This document shows positions 10,018 through 18,290 of a stretch of DNA of 64,000 nucleotides, piece after piece. Source of the DNA: Ramlibacter tataouinensis (GTDB lineage Bacteria > Pseudomonadota > Gammaproteobacteria > Burkholderiales > Burkholderiaceae_C); assembly GCA_002427815.1 (NCBI GenBank), contig DIZF01000016.1, positions 283,220-347,219 of the forward strand, read 5' to 3'. The notes beneath the pieces were generated by a model. It ran no database searches and had not been told where the DNA came from. It worked only from the letters and a program-made list of their open reading frames with translations. The position numbers and the translations under genes are program-made. Positions within the stretch are counted from its first letter, which is position 1, and the number at the start of each line of letters is the position of its first letter.

Positions 10018-11364
10018 TCAGAGCGCCGTCAGCCGCAGGCTCGCTACGTCGTGCTGCTCGATCTGCCAAAGCTTGTCGAGCAACCGGCGCGCCGCGTCCG
10101 CTCCGATCACCGGGGAAGCGAGCTCGACGAACTTGTCGTTCAGGTCCGCATCGCTAAGCGGCGCTTCCGGGTCGCCCTTGCGGCACGGCGCGAAGTGTTC
10201 GAGCACCTGGCCGTTGCGCAAGGCAACCGTCACCCGGGCGGCGCGCATGCCCGGAAACTTCGCGCTCAATTCGGGATCGGCATTCAGCTTCGTCCTGGCC
10301 ATCAGGCTGCGCAGTTGGGCATCGGCAAGGCGCTTTTCCTCGAAGGCATTGAGCCGCACCGCGCCGTACAGCAGCGCGTGGCTGACCACATAGGGCAGGC
10401 TGAACTTGGCTTCGAAGGCGGTGCGGGGCTCGAAATTGCCGGTGACGTCGAGCGCGGTCTGGTAGGTCTCCACACGGATAGCCTCAACCTGCGCGGCATC
10501 GATCTTGTGCTGCGCCCGGATGTCCAGCATCGCGTCGATGGCGGCGAAGGTATGGCCGCAGCAGCCATGGTTCTTCTGCGTGATGGACTGGATGTTGTAG
10601 CGGGTGCCCAGGCCCTCGGTGGCAAGCTCCCACTTCGGCTCCACGGCCATCGCGGCACCAAAGCCCGCGGCGCCCTCCAGGATGTCAAGCGCACCGGTGA
10701 TGCCGCTGGCCGCGCCCACGCCGGCGGTGACGCCGACCCAGGCCGCGTGGCCGGCATGCAGCGCCTTGGTCATCGCGTCGGACCGGAAGGCCTGCTGCAG
10801 CCCCGCTGCAAACGAAGCCGCCGTCGCCAGCGCATGGCGCATGACATCGGGATTGCCGCTGTCCGCCAGCGCCGCCGTTGCCGCCGCGCTGCCAAAGCAG
10901 CCCACGGTGCCCGTGGTATGGAAGAAGCGGTAGTGCGATGGCTGCACGGCAACGCCGATGCGGGTGGAGATCTCGTAGCCGATGGTGATCGCCTTGAGCA
11001 GATCGGCGCCGCTGCAGCCGCGGTCTTCGGCAACCGCCAACGCGGCGGCGATGGTCGGGCAGCCCGGATGGTAGATGGCGTCGCGGAAGATGTCGTCGAA
11101 TTCCACCGCGTGCGAGATGCTGCCGTTGATCCAGGCCGCCGTGCCCGGGAACGCCGTGGTGCGCTGGCCCGGCAGGCTGGACCGGCCGTGGCCCAGCTCG
11201 CCGGCGTGCGCGCGCATCAATTGCTAGCCCGGCGCGCCGCCTATGCCCGGGAACAGCGCCGAGAACCAGTCGATCAGCGCTCGCTTGGCGTGATGCGCCA
11301 CCTCGGCCGGCAAGGCGCGGCTGGCCTCGAACTGCGCGTACCGCGCAAACTCATCGACGATCAT
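10018..11364 (-). pseudogene. MmgE/PrpD family protein interrupted by an in-frame amber codon
   Basis: Read from the ATG at 11364, this is a 449-codon frame that matches the normal MmgE/PrpD length (about 450), but codon 47 is TAG (11224-11226). Before the stop: MIVDEFARY and HHAKRALIDWFSALF, the family's N-terminal helices. After it, the same frame continues unbroken with INGSISHAVEFDDIFRD, the YHPGCPTIAAALA segment and the C-terminal lid. The family includes 2-methylcitrate dehydratase, cis-aconitate decarboxylase and iminodisuccinate epimerase. If the stop is real, only a shortened protein from the TTG/ATG at 11220/11217 could be made, lacking the first helices. It is the last gene of the TPP-decarboxylase/aldehyde-dehydrogenase operon (13 bp gap). 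Confidence 0.75.
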
Positions 11365-11377
11365 TCGCACTCTCCAG

Positions 11378-12799
11378 TCAAAAGGACACGGTCATCAACC
11401 GTTCCTCGGTCATCTCGCGGATGGCGTAGGACGGCCCTTCCCAGCCAAAACCACTGTCCTTGACGCCGCCGAACGGCATGGCGTCGACGCGGGCGCTGGA
11501 GGCCTCGTTGACGTGCACGCCGCCGAAGCGCAAGGTACGCGCGGCGTGAAAAGCCGTGTGCAGGTTGCTCGTGAACAAGCCCACCGACAGGCCGAACGCC
11601 GTGCCGTTGGCTTGCGCCACCGCCGCGTCGATTCCCTCGAATTCGACGATCGACAGCACCGGCCCGAAGATCTCCTCGCACATCACCTTCATGTCGTCGG
11701 CCACCCGCGTCAGGACCGTGGGCTGCATCACGGCACCCACGCATTCGCCGCCGGTCAGGATCTGCGCGCCGCGCGCGACCGCCTCTTCCACCCAGGACTT
11801 GGCCCGCTTGGCATGCCCGACACTGATCAGGGGGCCGATCACGGTGGCCGGGTCGGCCGGATCGCCGGCTTTCATCTTCCGGGCGGCCGCGACCAGTTTG
11901 GGCACGAACTGATCGGCGATCCTGCGGTCGACATACAAGCGCTGCACCGAAGTGCAGACCTGTCCCGCCTTGCGAAAGCCCGCATTGAGGATCTTCGGAA
12001 TCGCCAGATCGATGTCGGCGTCGTGGCACACGATGGTGCTGGAAATGCTGCCGAGTTCGAGCTGGGTGCGGCGCAGGCCGGCGGCGCGCTGGATTTCCTT
12101 GCCGACCCTCGTGCTGCCGGTGAAGGCATAGAAAGCGATGCGCTGGTCGGCCAGCAACTGCGGTCCGACCACGCCGCCGTCGCCATGCACCAGCGCCAGC
12201 AGGCCGGGTGGAAGTCCCGCGTCGATCAAGGCCTTGCACAATTCGACGGCCGTCAATGGCGTGTACTCCGACGGCTTGATGACGACGGCGTTGCCGCCGG
12301 CCAGCGCCGGGCCGACCTTGTGCGAAAGCACGTTCAACGGCGAGTTGAACGGCGTGATCACGCACACCACCCCACGCGGCGAGCGCATCGTGAAGCCGAT
12401 GCGGTTCTTGACGCCGTCGCCCGCCTGCAGCGGCGCCATCTCGCCGTTCAGGCGCTTGGCCTCCTCGGCGGAAAGCTCCAGCGTCTGCACGCAGCGCCGC
12501 ACTTCGTTGTCGCCATCGGCCCGGGTGAAGCCCGCCTCGTGGCGCATCAGTTCGATCAACGGCTCGATCCGGCTTTCGACGATGCGCGCCGCCGCCGAAA
12601 GGATCTTGAAGCGCTGGTACGGCGACAGCGCGGATTGCTGCTGCCCCTGCACCGCGCCGCCGACGGCCGCCGTCACCTGCTCCGGCGATGCGACAGCCAT
12701 CTCGCCGTACACCGCACTGTCGTACTTGTCCTTCAGGCTCTGGCTGGCCGCGCTGTCGACCCATTGGCCCGCGATCAGCAACCGCCCCATCATGCCCAT
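11378..12799 (-). CDS. Aldehyde dehydrogenase family protein
   Basis: A 473-residue NAD(P)-dependent aldehyde dehydrogenase. ITPFNSPLNVLSHK and IKPSEYTPLTA mark the cofactor site, FTGSTRVGKEI the Rossmann loop, LELGSISSTIV carries the general-base glutamate, and GQVCTSVQRLYV the catalytic cysteine. CEEIFGPVLSI and PFGGVKDSGFG complete the fold. Three candidate starts (12799, 12793, 12790) overlap the TPP-subunit stop; 12793 has the best-spaced AGGGG site. The product of the two-subunit decarboxylase upstream would be an aldehyde, which this enzyme would oxidise. The pattern resembles phosphono-/sulfo-acetaldehyde or lactaldehyde-type dehydrogenases, but the substrate is unproven. Confidence 0.9.
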   Translation of the reverse strand: MGMMGRLLIAGQWVDSAASQSLKDKYDSAVYGEMAVASPEQVTAAVGGAVQGQQQSALSPYQRFKILSAAARIVESRIEPLIELMRHEAGFTRADGDNEVRRCVQTLELSAEEAKRLNGEMAPLQAGDGVKNRIGFTMRSPRGVVCVITPFNSPLNVLSHKVGPALAGGNAVVIKPSEYTPLTAVELCKALIDAGLPPGLLALVHGDGGVVGPQLLADQRIAFYAFTGSTRVGKEIQRAAGLRRTQLELGSISSTIVCHDADIDLAIPKILNAGFRKAGQVCTSVQRLYVDRRIADQFVPKLVAAARKMKAGDPADPATVIGPLISVGHAKRAKSWVEEAVARGAQILTGGECVGAVMQPTVLTRVADDMKVMCEEIFGPVLSIVEFEGIDAAVAQANGTAFGLSVGLFTSNLHTAFHAARTLRFGGVHVNEASSARVDAMPFGGVKDSGFGWEGPSYAIREMTEERLMTVSF

Positions 12800-13431
12800 C
12801 CCCTGTGGCTTGTTTCATTGCCGCGCCGGGAAAGCGCGATGGCATCCATGAAGCGGCCGCGGATCTTCGCGGCGTCGCGCTCGGTCACGCCGGCAGGCGG
12901 CTGGTCGTCGGTGCGGGCGCAGATCAATCGCGGGCCGGCGCCGTCGAGCGCCTCGCCCACCAGCGCCTCGAAATGCGCCTCGTCGGTGGCCCAGGCGCTT
13001 TGCGCCAGACCGGCGCCCTTGGCCACGGCGACCAGGTCGACCGAAGTCGACGTCAACGTGGGCTGCGCTCCGGTGATCTGGAAAACGCCGTTGTCCCAGA
13101 CGATGATGACCAGGTTTTTCGGCTTCACGGTGGCAACGGTCCCCAGCGCGCCCAGTTGCATCAGCAGCGAGCCGTCGCCCTCGAGCGCGAACACCTGCCG
13201 CTGGGGCTGTGCCACCGCGACGCCCAGGGCGATCGGCACGGCCAGTCCCATGCTGCCGAGCATGTAGAAGTTCTGCGGCCGCTGGGCGGCGGCCCAGAGG
13301 TCGAAGTGGGTGTTGCCGATACCGCCGACCACCGCCTCGTCTTTCTTCAGCCTGGCGACCAGGCGCCGGGTCAGGTCCGAGCGGTTCATGACCTTGGCGC
13401 TGTCGCGGCCGGTCGAAATATTGCTTGGCAT
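12790..13431 (-). CDS. TPP-binding (beta) subunit of a two-subunit 2-oxoacid decarboxylase
   Basis: A 213-residue protein with the thiamine-diphosphate domain: GNTHFDLW, MGLAVPIALGVA, and the TPP/Mg motif EGDGSLLMQLG ending in IIVWDNGVFQ. Stand-alone subunits of this size are known for ComE of sulfopyruvate decarboxylase and split phosphonopyruvate decarboxylases. It is 11 bp downstream of the matching alpha subunit, and its stop overlaps the aldehyde dehydrogenase start. AAGGA lies upstream of the ATG at 13431; MNRSDLTRR at residue 15 is an alternative start. The substrate is likely a small 2-oxoacid; which one is not visible. Confidence 0.85.
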   Translation of the reverse strand: MPSNISTGRDSAKVMNRSDLTRRLVARLKKDEAVVGGIGNTHFDLWAAAQRPQNFYMLGSMGLAVPIALGVAVAQPQRQVFALEGDGSLLMQLGALGTVATVKPKNLVIIVWDNGVFQITGAQPTLTSTSVDLVAVAKGAGLAQSAWATDEAHFEALVGEALDGAGPRLICARTDDQPPAGVTERDAAKIRGRFMDAIALSRRGNETSHRGWA

Positions 13432-13442
13432 GGGGTTGTCCT

Positions 13443-13985
13443 TCAGTAGCTCTTCTTGCCGCGGCTGGTCAGCAGCGGCGACAGGATCATCGCGGCCGCT
13501 GCCTGGGTGGCATAGGCCTGCCTGATCATGCGGTCAACGATGAACTCGACATCCTCGGGCCGTTCGATCCCATGGTGCTCGATCTTGAGGGCCTGGAGGA
13601 TGGGCCGCATCGTGCTGCACACGATCGCCTGCCCGAGCTGGTGATCGCCCAGCGTGCCGCGCTCCGAGATCATCATCAACAACGGAATCTGGCAGGGCAC
13701 CGTCAGCGATGCCAGCGCATTGGGCAGTGTTGCGAAGCCGCTGGTCTGCATCAGCACGATGCCGCGCAGTCCCGCCATGTAGGCGCCGGTCACGATGCCG
13801 ACCGCCTCTTCCTCGCGAGCGGGGCAGATCACGGTGAACCAGTCGTCCGCATGGATCCGCTTGATCAGGGGCGCCAGCACCTTGTCGGGCACATAGGCCA
13901 CCAGCCGGACCTCGTTCGATTTCAGGACCCGGACGACGGTCTCATCCCAGGATTCGCCGGTCTTGCCGGCGGTTTCTTCAACCAT
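13443..13985 (-). CDS. Alpha (PYR-domain) subunit of a two-subunit 2-oxoacid decarboxylase
   Basis: A 180-residue protein matching the pyrimidine-binding half of thiamine-diphosphate enzymes (ComD-like). It contains AYVPDKVLAPL, CPAREEEAVGIVTGAYMAG with the cofactor-activating glutamate, LMQTSGFATLPNALASL, and IPLLMMISERGTLGDHQ, as in sulfopyruvate/phosphonopyruvate decarboxylase alpha subunits. AGGAGA precedes the ATG at 13985. It heads the operon alpha-beta-aldehyde dehydrogenase-MmgE/PrpD and faces a Bug solute-binding gene transcribed the other way, so the 212 bp between them should hold both promoters. Confidence 0.86.
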   Translation of the reverse strand: MVEETAGKTGESWDETVVRVLKSNEVRLVAYVPDKVLAPLIKRIHADDWFTVICPAREEEAVGIVTGAYMAGLRGIVLMQTSGFATLPNALASLTVPCQIPLLMMISERGTLGDHQLGQAIVCSTMRPILQALKIEHHGIERPEDVEFIVDRMIRQAYATQAAAAMILSPLLTSRGKKSY

Positions 13986-14197
13986 TGCTTTCTCCTGTCG
14001 CTGGACTCCCAGCCACCGGCACGATGCAGGGCCCGGCCGGCCACGCCACCATCGCGGTGGACACTTGATGGGTCATTCTAGTGGCGGCAACAAGGCATGG
14101 GCTACAGTCACGGTGGGCGCCGAAGGCCGCTTTCACCGAGTGCTCGGATGGATGACTGCCGGCGGCTCTGACACTTCAACATCCACAGGAGATAGGC

Positions 14198-15184
14198 ATG
14201 AACAATTCCAGGAGACAGGCCCTCGTCGGCGCTGCAGCGCTGATGCTGCCCGGCTGGGCCGCACTGGCGCAGGCCCAGACCGGCGCCGCCAATTACCCGA
14301 GCGGCCCGGTGAAGATCGTGGTCGGCTTTTCCGCGGGCGGCCCCACCGACCTCGCTGCGCGCCTGATCGCCGCCAAGCTGCAAGTCGCTTTCGGCCAGAC
14401 CTTCATCGTCGACAACAAGCCCGGCGCCGGTTCCAACCTGGCTTCGGAAATCGTGGCCAAGGCCGCGCCCGACGGCTATACGCTGTTGATGGCGGCGGCC
14501 CCATTGGCCATCAACAACCATCTGTACAAGGATCTGAAGTGGGATGCCTTGCGCAGCTTCGAGCCGATCACCCAGGTGATGTCGGCACCCTGCATCCTGG
14601 CGGTGCGGCCGGAGTCGTACAAGACCATGGCCGAACTGGTGGCGGCGGCCAGGAAGGATCCCGGCAAGCTGAGCTTTTCTTCGTCCGGCGCCGGCGGCTC
14701 CCAGCACCTTGCGGGCGAGCTGCTGCAGCAAAAGGCCGGCATCCAGTTGATCCATATTCCCTACAAGGGAGCGGCACCGGCCCTGGCCGACCTGCTGGGC
14801 GGCCAGATCTCGATGGGCTTCATGACCTCGCTGTCGTCGGTGCCGTATTTCACGAGTGGCAAGCTGCGCGCCCTGGCGGTGGCCTCGCCCCAACGCCTGC
14901 CGCAGTTGCCCGATGTGCCAACCATGGCCGAAGCCGGGTTTCCGGGCGTCGAGATCAATTCCTGGAGCGGCCTGCTGGCGCCGGCCAGGACCCCGCCTGA
15001 AATCGTGGCCAGGCTGCAGCGGGAAGTCGCCAAGGCGCTGGCTTCGCCCGATGTCAACGAGAAGCTCAGCTCGCAGGGCGCGTTGGTGGTCGGCAGCACG
15101 CCGGCGGAGTTCGCCAGCTATCTGGCGCACGAGAGCGCCGAGTACGGCCGGCTGATCAAGTCCATCAAGCTCAGCCTGGACTGA
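14198..15184 (+). CDS. Bug family tripartite tricarboxylate transporter substrate-binding protein (TctC-like)
   Basis: A 328-residue periplasmic binding protein. The N-terminus MNNSRRQALVGAAALML is a twin-arginine-like signal ending in ALAQAQ; then the Bug signatures PSGPVKIVVGFSAGGPTDLAAR, IVDNKPGAGSNLASE, KAAPDGYTLLM and HIPYKGAAPALADLLGGQI. Such proteins bind organic acids for TctAB; no tctAB genes are nearby, as is common for the many solitary Bug proteins of Burkholderiales. A good ACAGGAGAT site precedes the ATG. Its divergent position to the decarboxylase/aldehyde dehydrogenase operon suggests it recognises that pathway's substrate. Confidence 0.92.
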   Translation: MNNSRRQALVGAAALMLPGWAALAQAQTGAANYPSGPVKIVVGFSAGGPTDLAARLIAAKLQVAFGQTFIVDNKPGAGSNLASEIVAKAAPDGYTLLMAAAPLAINNHLYKDLKWDALRSFEPITQVMSAPCILAVRPESYKTMAELVAAARKDPGKLSFSSSGAGGSQHLAGELLQQKAGIQLIHIPYKGAAPALADLLGGQISMGFMTSLSSVPYFTSGKLRALAVASPQRLPQLPDVPTMAEAGFPGVEINSWSGLLAPARTPPEIVARLQREVAKALASPDVNEKLSSQGALVVGSTPAEFASYLAHESAEYGRLIKSIKLSLD

Positions 15185-15193
15185 AGCGCCACG

Positions 15194-16033
15194 GTGACCC
15201 ACAGCGAGAGCGAAGTACAGGCGCGGGCGCTGGTCGCGCAACTCGCACAGCGCGGCGAACCACTCGACGCCCACTTCGAGAACAGCGCAATTCGCTGGCG
15301 CCGCATCGGCAGCGGGCCGCCGCTGGTGCTGCTGCACGGCGGCAACGGCAACTGGCTGCACTGGGTGCGAAACATCGAGGCGCTGGCGCAGCAGCATCAG
15401 CTCTGGCTGCCGGATCTGCCGGGTTGCGGTGAATCCGACGCACTGGCCGCGCCGGCCAGCCTGGAACGGCTGGTGGCCGCGCTGCGCCAGAACATCGACA
15501 GCCTGATCGGCACCGGCCGTGAAATCGGCCTCGTGGCATTTTCCTTCGGCTCGGTGCTGGCTTCGAACCTGGCGCTGTCGCGTGGCGGCGTCAACCGGCT
15601 CGCCCTGCTGGGGCCGACCGGCCACGGCTTTGCGCGCAGCCCGCTGTCGTTGCGGAACTGGCGCCTGTACGCGCCGGGGCCGGCGCAGACCGAGGCCCAT
15701 CTGCACAACCTGTCGCACCTGATGCTGCACCAGCGCAGCGCCGTCGACGCCCTGGCCCTGGTCGTCCATCGCGACGCCAGCGAGCACACGCGGCTGCGCA
15801 GCAAGCCACTTTCGCTGACCAACGCCACGCGCCGGGCCCTGGACCGGCTGCAGATCCCGGTGCTGATGGCCTGGGGCGAGCACGATCCCACCGCCCCGGC
15901 CGCGGGCAATCAGCAAACCCTGGCGGAAGGCCACCCGAACCGCCGCTGGGTGCGGGTCGCCGGCGCGGGCCACTGGATCCAGTACGAACGCCCGGCCGAA
16001 ATCAACGCCCTGCTGGACGAATGGTTCGGCTGA
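15194..16033 (+). CDS. Alpha/beta-fold hydrolase
   Basis: A 279-residue alpha/beta hydrolase. LVLLHGGNGNW gives the oxyanion HG motif, AFSFGS the nucleophile elbow (Ser117, with Ala replacing the usual first Gly), GEHDP the acid (Asp231) and GAGHW the base (His260). It starts with GTG at 15194, only 9 bp after the Bug gene stop, so the two form an operon. It may hydrolyse an ester, lactone or C-C bond in the substrate taken up by that system; this is inference from position. The 3' end is 11 bp from the convergent DUF5666 gene. Confidence 0.85.
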   Translation: MTHSESEVQARALVAQLAQRGEPLDAHFENSAIRWRRIGSGPPLVLLHGGNGNWLHWVRNIEALAQQHQLWLPDLPGCGESDALAAPASLERLVAALRQNIDSLIGTGREIGLVAFSFGSVLASNLALSRGGVNRLALLGPTGHGFARSPLSLRNWRLYAPGPAQTEAHLHNLSHLMLHQRSAVDALALVVHRDASEHTRLRSKPLSLTNATRRALDRLQIPVLMAWGEHDPTAPAAGNQQTLAEGHPNRRWVRVAGAGHWIQYERPAEINALLDEWFG

Positions 16034-16044
16034 ACGCGCAATGT

Positions 16045-17184
16045 CTAATCGTCAATTTCAAGGCTGGTGACCAGCAGAACGTCGCCCGCCTTGGTGCCAT
16101 TGACCTTGACTTTGACGCCCACCTTCAAGTCGCCTGTCTTGCCTTTGGCGATGGTGGCCCCGGTGGCATCGCAGCGCTGACCTCGGACGACAAAGTTGGC
16201 CAGACTGGTGAATTGCTCGATCTGCCCCTCGATTTCTGCTTCGTCCAATTTCTGCTCGCTCTCAAATACCACGGCGGTCGCCTTGAGCAGCTGACCTTGC
16301 ACGGTGCCGCGCACTTCGATTCGCAGGCCGGTGGTGATGGGTGTCGTTGGTGAAGATACCGCGCTGCTGTCCACCTCGATGTTGCCGAGCATGAATCGCG
16401 TTGGCGACAGCACTTGCGTGACCACGCCCTCCATTTCAACTTCATGCTGCGACAGGGCATCGCTCGGCAGTTGGAGAACCCTGGATTCTTCTACCTGCAA
16501 ATTGGCGCCCGACAAGACACCCTTGACACGCACCAATTGCCCGGCTGTCATGCCCGCTGCCATAGCCCCCGACATGGACAGGCCATTGAGGGATCGCTGT
16601 GCCCCCATCACAGTCACCAACCCGGTGCTGACGACCTTTGAAACCGTGTTGGGGAGCACCGCCACGCGCGTTGCAACCCAGCGGCTGCCATCTGCCCCCG
16701 CCTGCAGGCCCCAGACCGTTACCGGCTGGCCCGTCGCCAATCCGGATGCTGAACCGATCCCGTCGTACAGGGTAGCGGAGTTGGTCTGGATCGTCATGCC
16801 CGCCACCACGAACTGGCCAGCCTGTACCTGCGTGACCCACCCCTGCGCAATCGACCAGACTTCAATCTGGCTGGCGATGCCCAAGGTGGTGTCTGCGCTG
16901 CGTTGCCCCTGCACGCTGGCCACCATACCCAGGCGCAGGTCCAGCGAGTTGGCCGCGGCCCCATCGATCTGCACCACTGCCCCCACATCGTCGAATTTGA
17001 TCCCATTGACGATCACACTGCCGAAGCCGGCGATCGCACCTTGCGCAAAAATGCCGGTACCCCCGGTGCCTGGCGACAGGGCCAGGCCCGCGCCGCCCCC
17101 GCCGCAGCCGGCCAGCGCCGATACTGCCAATGCAAGCCAGTTACGTCTCGTGATGAGGGTGTAGCCCGCGGTGCGTTGATTCAT
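16045..17184 (-). CDS. DUF5666-domain lipoprotein
   Basis: A 379-residue predicted lipoprotein of unknown function. The N-terminus has a TRRNWLAL twin-arginine-like stretch followed by the lipobox SALAG-Cys at about residue 26 and a glycine-rich linker. The rest is a series of short beta-rich DUF5666 repeats with the recurring pattern GxIxxFxSVIVNGIKFD, VRVKGVL and IEVRGTV, resembling small OB-like barrels. Its start overlaps the stop of the DUF6502 gene (ATGA); this pairing recurs in betaproteobacteria as far as I recall. Role unknown; likely at the cell envelope. Confidence 0.8.
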   Translation of the reverse strand: MNQRTAGYTLITRRNWLALAVSALAGCGGGGAGLALSPGTGGTGIFAQGAIAGFGSVIVNGIKFDDVGAVVQIDGAAANSLDLRLGMVASVQGQRSADTTLGIASQIEVWSIAQGWVTQVQAGQFVVAGMTIQTNSATLYDGIGSASGLATGQPVTVWGLQAGADGSRWVATRVAVLPNTVSKVVSTGLVTVMGAQRSLNGLSMSGAMAAGMTAGQLVRVKGVLSGANLQVEESRVLQLPSDALSQHEVEMEGVVTQVLSPTRFMLGNIEVDSSAVSSPTTPITTGLRIEVRGTVQGQLLKATAVVFESEQKLDEAEIEGQIEQFTSLANFVVRGQRCDATGATIAKGKTGDLKVGVKVKVNGTKAGDVLLVTSLEIDD

Positions 17185-18125
17185 TTCTTCGACTTCCTCT
17201 TGTTCTTTCGCTGCGTTGCAGCCAATGGGGCATCGGGCCCCTGCACGATTTGCGCAGTGTCATTGAAGTACACGCCGAATCGAACTTTGTACCTGGGCCC
17301 ATCCACCGCCTCGCTTCGCTGCTCGGCGACTGTGGCCATTTGCAGAAATTGCCGCAGGGCGTCAGACCACAGTCGGCGGGCCAACAGCTGCAATTGCGCA
17401 GCCTGTTCTGCCGACAAACCCTGCGAAAAAGCGCTTTGCTCCAACTTGGGTGGACCACTTCGGTCGGGCTTCAGATTGTGAGCTGCCGCCGCCAGGTGGT
17501 CACTCACGTTAGCTGCCAGGAAATGAAAGGATTCGCTCAATCCTTCGTGCGGCACAAAGGCATTGGCCTTGAGGACTACATAGCCATCCTCACGCAATTC
17601 GACCACCCCGAGTCGCTCCAGTTCGTCCAGCACGGCGCGGGCACCCACATCGCTGCTGACTTCGGCTACCAGGCTGGTGAAGTCGGGTTCTCCAGGAATG
17701 CGTCGGCGCGGTGTGCGCGCGAGCGTTCGGGCGCTTTGGTCGGCATTCAGGAACCGTGGCTCGCTGATCCAGCGCGCCACCACCGATGTCGCCACCGAAG
17801 CCATCGGCGTGCCACCTGCTTGCGCGGCGGGCGTTTCCCGCAGGCGTTTGACATCCTTGCGGTGTACGCCGGTGAGCAAGGCAATGCGGGTGTCCGAGCT
17901 GCCCTTGTCGACCAGACCAAAGGCGTTGGCAGCCTCATCCACCAGTGCCTTTTTCAGCAGTTCGAGCATCGACGGCAACTGCAGTCCGTGGTCAATCATC
18001 AGTCGCGCCAGCGGCTTGAGCACCGTGGCGACCGCTTGCGCCGCCAACGCCGGTTCCGGCAATCCGGGCGCGGACTGCCCGACCGGGTCGGTCGGTGGAT
18101 CGCCATTGGTTGGACGGGTGCTCAT
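17181..18125 (-). CDS. DUF6502 family protein
   Basis: A 314-residue protein without signal peptide or membrane segment, so cytoplasmic. It has an N-terminal helical part (LARLMIDHGLQLPSMLELLKKALVDEA), a helix-turn-helix-like stretch with LTGVHRKDVKRLRE, and a second winged-helix-like part around VLDELERLGVVELREDGYVVL. It ends in a basic KNKRKSKK tail. These features suggest a DNA-binding or regulatory role, but the family is uncharacterised. It is translationally coupled to the DUF5666 lipoprotein and divergent from the haem lipoprotein at 18291. Confidence 0.78.
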   Translation of the reverse strand: MSTRPTNGDPPTDPVGQSAPGLPEPALAAQAVATVLKPLARLMIDHGLQLPSMLELLKKALVDEAANAFGLVDKGSSDTRIALLTGVHRKDVKRLRETPAAQAGGTPMASVATSVVARWISEPRFLNADQSARTLARTPRRRIPGEPDFTSLVAEVSSDVGARAVLDELERLGVVELREDGYVVLKANAFVPHEGLSESFHFLAANVSDHLAAAAHNLKPDRSGPPKLEQSAFSQGLSAEQAAQLQLLARRLWSDALRQFLQMATVAEQRSEAVDGPRYKVRFGVYFNDTAQIVQGPDAPLAATQRKNKRKSKK

Positions 18126-18290
18126 GAAAGCGGATTCTGTAGAAAGGTGTGGCTGCGGCGTTACCAGGATTTACACATATTTCCGGGATTTTTTACCTAT
18201 TTCTTTCCGATTGCTTGACGAAATCTCTGAGTTGATCGACATTTTCAGGGAAATTTTCCCAAAGTTCAACCCTCAAGCAAGGAATCCCCC

